From the IMG/VR virus record IMGVR_UViG_3300020202_000042, positions 1-42,034 of that record: a stretch of 42,034 nt of DNA; one strand, written 5' to 3'. Each line of letters begins with the position of its first letter. The first letter of the stretch is position 1. Positions 38,590 to 42,034 of this stretch are shown here, in pieces. The notes below the pieces were generated by a model. The model was given only the letters and a program-made list of their open reading frames with translations, had not been told where the DNA came from and made no database searches. The stretch is from a virus. The position numbers were made by a program, and so were the translations under genes.

Positions 38590-38958
38590 TTGATTTCAGC
38601 CGACAACGAACCCGGTCCAGCGCCGGAACCGACGGCCGGCAACATGCCGGACCTGTCGCAAAGCAAAGTAGAACCGCCGCCCGAACCGGCGCGCGTAGAC
38701 CCAATCCACGCCCAATACCCGACTGTCGGGCGCATCGTCCACTACGTCCTGCCCGATGGACCGTGCAAAGGCCAGGTGCGCGCCGCGATCGTCACGCGCG
38801 TTTGGAGCGGCCATACGTGTAACGTGCAAGTGTACCTCGACGGCCAGGGCGACACCGTCGCCAAGCGCGATAGTTACATGGAACACGTCACCAGTGTGAC
38901 CTACGCGCCGAAAGAAGCGAACACGCTGCGCACGTGGCACTGGCCACCGCGCGCCTAG
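38590..38958 (+). CDS. Phage accessory protein of the GRIVHYVLP type
   Basis: 122 aa with a TTG start and a near-perfect site AGGAGGG seven bases upstream. Disordered Pro-rich N-terminus (1-40), then a small beta domain: VGRIVHYVLPDGPCKGQVRA, CNVQVYLDGQGD, and the C-terminal TWHWPP. Proteins with this phrase set occur widely in phages with unknown function. Confidence 0.7.
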   Translation: MISADNEPGPAPEPTAGNMPDLSQSKVEPPPEPARVDPIHAQYPTVGRIVHYVLPDGPCKGQVRAAIVTRVWSGHTCNVQVYLDGQGDTVAKRDSYMEHVTSVTYAPKEANTLRTWHWPPRA

Positions 38959-38971
38959 TTTCTGCCCCATT

Positions 38972-39095
38972 CCGCGGGCGGTGTACGCGGCCTTTCGTGT
39001 CGATCGACACAGCCGCAATGCAACGAAGACGAAATTAGACCGACAATTTCGTTCACAATCACCGGATGCACGGACAAACACCGCCCGCGGTTTTT
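38972..39095 (+). ncRNA. Candidate structured RNA upstream of the Tad2-like gene
   Basis: CCGCGGGCGGTGT (38972-38984) pairs perfectly with ACACCGCCCGCGG (39078-39090), followed by TTTTT. Within the loop, GTGTCGATCGACAC (38997-39010) is self-complementary and ACGAAATT (39029-39036) pairs with AATTTCGT (39045-39052). This is a closed multi-helix element 13 bases before the ribosome site of the next gene. It could be a terminator for the gene before, an attenuator, or a ligand- or protein-sensing leader. Confidence 0.6.
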
Positions 39096-39107
39096 GAAAG
39101 GAACGCT

Positions 39108-39389
39108 ATGAATTTTGGTCAGGCACTCGACGCACTCAAAGAAGGAAAACGCGTTTCGCGTTCGGGATGGAACGGCAAGGGCATGTGGCTTGCCATTCAA
39201 CCCGGCACGGTCATCACTGAAGAACAAGCCCGCGGCGGCGCCGCCTTGGGTCGCGCGAAGGAAGCGCCCGGCACCCCGATAACGATCCTGCCACACATCG
39301 ACATGCGTGCCGCAGATGGATCGATCGTCGTCGGCTGGCTCGCCTCACAGACCGACATGCTGGCTGAAGATTGGGACGTGGTTTCGTAG
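39108..39389 (+). CDS. tad2: DUF2829 protein, Tad2-like anti-Thoeris
   Basis: 93 aa with AAAGGAACGCT before the ATG. It shows the DUF2829 signature from end to end: FGQALDALKEGKRVSRSGWN (3-22), GKGMWLAIQPG (23-33), LPHIDMRAADGSIVVGWLAS (61-80), and QTDMLAEDWDVV (81-92). Members named Tad2 bind the cyclic ADP-ribose-type signal made by Thoeris ThsB and so silence this anti-phage defence. The family call is strong; binding of a given signal by this protein is not tested. Confidence 0.9.
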   Translation: MNFGQALDALKEGKRVSRSGWNGKGMWLAIQPGTVITEEQARGGAALGRAKEAPGTPITILPHIDMRAADGSIVVGWLASQTDMLAEDWDVVS

Positions 39390-39758
39390 TTTCAGTGGCG
39401 CCGCACGTTTCAATGTGCCGTGCGTCGTTCACAGCGCCGGGTGTGTCGCCCGGCGAACAAATTGCAGTGCGTGTTCGGGTCCGATCAGCAACAAACAGCG
39501 CGGAGTTAGTTGGTGGATGGCGGCCGCAAGGCATAAGCCCGTTACTCCGTCGCCCGGCACGCCTCAAAATTATCGCATGGCGTCTATTACTGATTCATCC
39601 CAGTGACGGCGAACTATGCGAAACCCGCCGGGTGTACCGGCGGGAAATAAAACTCCGCCGGACGCCTTGGCGGCGAATGGGGCTATCGCCGTCAGCGAGA
39701 ACGGCGTACCTCCCCCATCGCGCCCGAGCGATGGAACACTCGGGCAAAAGGATTTCGT
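39390..39758 (+). other. Non-coding stretch packed with hairpins
   Basis: 369 bases without a credible gene. Hairpins in order: CGCCGGG/CCCGGCG (39435-39455), CCCGCCGG/CCGGCGGG (39624-39644), CCGCC/GGCGG (39655-39673), CGCCGT/ACGGCG (39687-39706), CCATCG/CGATGG (39715-39734) and GCCCGAG/CTCGGGC (39722-39745). The last two overlap and cannot form together. The final stem ends just before AAAAGGATTTCGT and the ATG at 39759. Candidate RNA switch, small RNA or set of processing sites. Confidence 0.6.
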
Positions 39759-40079
39759 ATGGACCTGCGCGCGATCGACACCGACGACTTGGTCTTGGAA
39801 CTCAAACGCCGCGGCATCTCCTGTAACCGCGCCGGATTCTGCGCGCTCTCCGGCGCCGCCCGCGCCGAAGGCATCGCCGCCGGCGCCGAATTCCGCCGTA
39901 TCCGACTGGCGCGCAACATCGAAGCCCGCCACGTCGCCGAACTGCTGGAAATATCGCCGTCAATGGTCAGCCAGATCGAAACAGGAAAACGCCCCGCCGC
40001 CGCCACCATCCACCTGGCCCGGCTGAAAGCACTCCTGAACACCGTGCCGATAGAGGGAACACAGACCATCGCCGTGTGA
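39759..40079 (+). CDS. XRE-family helix-turn-helix regulator
   Basis: 106 aa with AAAAGGATTTCGT before the ATG. N-terminal 45 aa are helical; residues 45-95 form an XRE domain (FRRIRLARNIEARHVAELLE, ISPSMVSQIETGKRPAAATI). It probably binds DNA as a dimer and may be a second regulator of the early arm. Its leader is the hairpin-rich stretch. Confidence 0.8.
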   Translation: MDLRAIDTDDLVLELKRRGISCNRAGFCALSGAARAEGIAAGAEFRRIRLARNIEARHVAELLEISPSMVSQIETGKRPAAATIHLARLKALLNTVPIEGTQTIAV

Positions 40080-40094
40080 TCGTTTTTATAGTCC

Positions 40095-40118
40095 GCCTTG
40101 GTGCCTTGGAGCCTTGGT
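40095..40118. repeat. Tandem 8-bp iterons, GCCTTGGT
   Basis: GCCTTGGT, GCCTTGGA, GCCTTGGT in tandem in the 62-base gap after the XRE gene; possible binding site for that regulator. Confidence 0.65.
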
Positions 40119-40141
40119 GGTGAATCAGTTCCGGGGGGAAC

Positions 40142-40489
40142 ATGCGCTTATTCATTTTAGTCGAAAACGCCACGCCCAAACAGGTCGACGTACTCGACTG
40201 GTACAACTGGATGCAGAGTGCCAACCGCACGCTCACCAGTCAGGCCGTCGGAGAATTCACCGCGGCGCTGGTCTTCGCCGGCTTCGATCCCGACGACCAC
40301 GGCCGCGACGCCGGGCTGCTGCCCTACCTGTGGGAAACGAACATCAAGGCGCCCAACAGCGCGCCGACGATCCGCCGCCACCGCTGCATCATGGAAGCGC
40401 TGCGCCAGCACAACGCCGATTGCCTCGCGCTCTCCAACATGCAGTTGATCTACGACTGCGAACAAGCCCGCAACGCGCCAAAGCCCTGA
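40142..40489 (+). CDS. Hypothetical early protein
   Basis: 115 aa with the G-run site CCGGGGGGAAC before the ATG. Helical; IRRHRCIMEALRQHNADCLA near the C-terminus. No family recognised. Confidence 0.6.
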   Translation: MRLFILVENATPKQVDVLDWYNWMQSANRTLTSQAVGEFTAALVFAGFDPDDHGRDAGLLPYLWETNIKAPNSAPTIRRHRCIMEALRQHNADCLALSNMQLIYDCEQARNAPKP

Positions 40490-40509
40490 CCGGAAGGAGT
40501 ACAGCCGCA

Positions 40510-40917
40510 ATGAGCATGATGCATAGAAAGACGCTCGAAACAGAAGGCGCGTACTCGCTCGTACAGTGCGATCCCATGTACGCCGCCTATTCCGGTTACG
40601 CCTATACCGTGGAGTACCAGGCTCCGACGCTTTGCAACCCGAAGACGTTACGCGGATTTTCCGCCACGCAGTTAGAAGAGGCGAAGAAGTTTCTCCGCAC
40701 GAAAGCCGCCGCAAATGTCGAGGGGAAGAAATTCGCCGCGCTGAAAAAACGAGTCACAAAACAACTCGCCGGCGGATTCATGCCATGCGCCCAGGACGAC
40801 GACGAGCATCGAAACTACCTAGCGCGGCAAGGATATTCGCTCTCACACAGAAGCGGGTCGACGCTCTGGTATCGGAAGACTGTCACCGCGCCAACACTGT
40901 TCGAGGGCCAATCATGA
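40510..40917 (+). CDS. Hypothetical early protein
   Basis: 135 aa from the ATG at 40510, with GGAAGGAGTACAGCCGCA upstream; a longer frame exists but overlaps the previous gene. Tyr-rich N-terminal half (MYAAYSGYAYTVEYQ), Lys-rich helix (AKKFLRTKAAANVEGKKFAA), then a mixed C-terminus. No family recognised. Confidence 0.6.
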   Translation: MSMMHRKTLETEGAYSLVQCDPMYAAYSGYAYTVEYQAPTLCNPKTLRGFSATQLEEAKKFLRTKAAANVEGKKFAALKKRVTKQLAGGFMPCAQDDDEHRNYLARQGYSLSHRSGSTLWYRKTVTAPTLFEGQS

Positions 40918-41033
40918 GCGACTGTCCAAAGCACGGAACACGTTTGAGCAAATCCGGCCGCTGCAACAACTGCGACGCGCAGAAGTCGGCAGCAAAACGC
41001 CGCCGCCAGAAACGGGAGGCGCCGGCGAAATGA
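40914..41033 (+). CDS. 39-aa zinc-ribbon protein
   Basis: ATGA overlap at both ends. CPKH at 4-7 and CNNC at 17-20, then a Lys/Arg-rich tail (AAKRRRQKREAPAK). A tiny basic zinc protein, possibly nucleic-acid binding. Confidence 0.65.
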   Translation: MSDCPKHGTRLSKSGRCNNCDAQKSAAKRRRQKREAPAK

Positions 41034-41281
41034 GAGAATCCTACACCGTCGAACGCCATGAATTCGGCTTCCTTGTCCGCGGGCCTGTACCGGTCTCGGA
41101 ATTCTGCGCGCTGACCAGACAATGGGCCAAAGATTATCCCGGCGCCCTGGTCGATAGCGCCATTGCCAACAAGCTGGGTGCCAACTTCGCCGTCGTCGCC
41201 CCCGAAAAACAAAACGCCTGGCGCGCCGCACTCGGCCTGCCCGCCGTCGAACCCAAGCCAACGAAGGCGAAACACTCATGA
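41030..41281 (+). CDS. Hypothetical early protein
   Basis: 83 aa in an ATGA chain with its neighbours, with GGGAGGCGCCGGCGAA upstream. Alpha/beta small domain (VRGPVPVSEFCALTRQWAKD), Lys/Pro-rich end. No family recognised. Confidence 0.6.
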   Translation: MRESYTVERHEFGFLVRGPVPVSEFCALTRQWAKDYPGALVDSAIANKLGANFAVVAPEKQNAWRAALGLPAVEPKPTKAKHS

Positions 41282-41541
41282 GCGAAACGACCGAAAAGGG
41301 CCGCGTGCGCACGTTCCACATGACCGTCGATATCCGCGGCGGGCTCAAGCTGCCCAACCGGATCTTGGCCGGCATGCTTGTACGCGATGACGGCACACGC
41401 TTAACCGCTGAAGAAGCGCGCGAAGAATTGCTGCAAGCGTTCCGCAAGGGCTACGACGTCCTGCCCACCTGCGACAACCACGACGAAAAAGGCCACTGCC
41501 TCGGCCACGACAAAGAAGAATCGGAGGCGCCGGCGAAATGA
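41278..41541 (+). CDS. Hypothetical early protein
   Basis: 87 aa, ATGA-coupled at both ends. It has TRLTAEEAREELLQAFRKGY and a metal-type C-terminus (CDNHDEKGHCLGHD). Its final codons repeat the end of the 39-aa gene (EAPAK; GGAGGCGCCGGCGAAATGA in DNA), which suggests local duplication. No family recognised. Confidence 0.6.
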   Translation: MSETTEKGRVRTFHMTVDIRGGLKLPNRILAGMLVRDDGTRLTAEEAREELLQAFRKGYDVLPTCDNHDEKGHCLGHDKEESEAPAK

Positions 41542-42034
41542 CCCTGCGCGCTCCGTTCCCGTGGTTCGGTGGTAAATCGCGCGTCGCGGCCGACGTGTGG
41601 GACCGCTTTGGCGACGTCAACAATTACGTTGAACCCTTCGCCGGATCGCTCGCCGTGCTGCTGGGCCGGCCGAACGAACCGCGCATCGAAACCGTGAACG
41701 ACAAGGATTGTTACCTGGCCAATTTCTGGCGCGCCGTATCGATCGACGCCGCCGGGGTCGCGCACTACGCCGACTGGCCCGTCAACGAAGCGGACCTGCA
41801 CGCGCGCCACTTGTGGATGCACCAGCAGACCGACTTCCGTAAACGCATGGAGAAAGACCCCGACTACTTCGACGCGCGCATTGCCGGCTGGTGGGTATGG
41901 GGCTTGTGCGCGTGGATCGGTGACAACTGGTGCCGGCCGAAGTCGGGGAGCAAACCGCGGCTCGATCGCGGCGGCGTCGGCATCAATCGTGACGGCATCT
42001 GGCACAAACGCCCGCAGACCGGCAAGGGTGGTCA
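41538..42034 (+). CDS. DNA adenine N6-methyltransferase (D12 class), 5' part
   Basis: Starts in an ATGA overlap after GGAGGCGCCGGCGAA and runs off the window, continuing at base 1. Residues 7-13 (FPWFGGK) and 30-37 (YVEPFAGS) are the AdoMet-binding motifs of Dam-like D12 enzymes; VNDKDCYLANFWRAV (about 53-67) and WVWGLCAWIGDNWC follow. The DPPY catalytic motif is in the other part. Last gene before the excisionase and integrase. Probably protects phage DNA from restriction or marks it for regulation. Confidence 0.9.
   Translation, partial: MTLRAPFPWFGGKSRVAADVWDRFGDVNNYVEPFAGSLAVLLGRPNEPRIETVNDKDCYLANFWRAVSIDAAGVAHYADWPVNEADLHARHLWMHQQTDFRKRMEKDPDYFDARIAGWWVWGLCAWIGDNWCRPKSGSKPRLDRGGVGINRDGIWHKRPQTGKGG
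41908..42034. repeat. Terminal direct repeat, right copy
   Basis: Identical to 1-127; see left copy. It closes the map at 41,907 bp. Confidence 0.95.

Noticed and set aside
39371-39826. 151-codon plus-strand frame between the Tad2-like and XRE genes
   Set aside because: It runs through all hairpins, overlaps both neighbours, has Arg-rich random composition and no ribosome site.

Overview
The window is one circular-mapping bacteriophage genome of about 41.9 kb. Its first and last 127 bases are identical (1-127 and 41908-42034), and a DNA adenine methylase gene runs across the joint, so the contig ends are an assembly cut in a closed map of 41,907 bp. The DNA is GC-rich, densely packed with genes, and most start/stop codons overlap. 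The phage looks temperate: it has a tyrosine integrase with an embedded attachment site, a likely excisionase, and a divergent repressor/early-promoter region. The virion genes suggest a short-tailed (podovirus-like) particle: terminase, portal, scaffold and capsid, then a T7-gp11-like adaptor, a large nozzle-like protein and a fibre-like protein, with very large internal virion proteins. I saw no tape measure, sheath or baseplate. The host is unknown; the attP carries a CCA-encoding bacterial tRNA 3' end.

Layout. There are two opposing arms. The leftward (minus) arm starts near 34230 and runs to 6223. In transcription order it holds small packaging-associated genes, a small terminase-like gene, large terminase, portal, scaffold, major capsid protein, decoration-like proteins, a group of small membrane proteins and a lipoprotein that may act in lysis, then adaptor, nozzle, fibre and internal virion proteins ending with a 1796-aa protein. 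The rightward (plus) arm starts near 34512, is interrupted by a leftward repressor/membrane-protein pair (35314-36668), restarts at a strong promoter at 36763-36791, and continues through many small accessory genes. These include a Tad2-like anti-Thoeris gene and the methylase; the arm then crosses the contig joint into excisionase, integrase/attP, a PD-(D/E)XK-like nuclease, a Gp37/Gp68-family (DUF5131) protein, a replication-organiser-like protein and a Mom-like acetyltransferase fold. The arms meet tail to tail with a 23-bp overlap at 6223-6245.

How the parts work together. The repressor gene and the early operon face each other across 129 bp that hold two sigma70-type promoters, each with a 17-bp spacer, and three inverted repeats. 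This is a classic switch, and the early promoter would make a leaderless mRNA. The attP lies inside the 3' third of the integrase frame. It contains a tRNA 3' end (minus strand) followed by a rho-independent terminator, and is flanked by two 18-bp direct repeats, so integration would rebuild the host tRNA and change the integrase C-terminus. The methylase, Mom-like and Tad2-like genes point to a defence-evasion programme.

Several gaps are rich in structure: a multi-helix element just upstream of the Tad2-like gene, a run of hairpins over 39390-39758, paired hairpins at 38451-38548, and short tandem iterons at 28198, 34320 and 40095. Dispersed repeats include a 19-mer (CCCCTTGCGCAAACTTGCG), a palindrome (GCGGTCATGACCGC) and a purine-rich GAAACC family. 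No endolysin, DNA polymerase or RNA polymerase was recognised.
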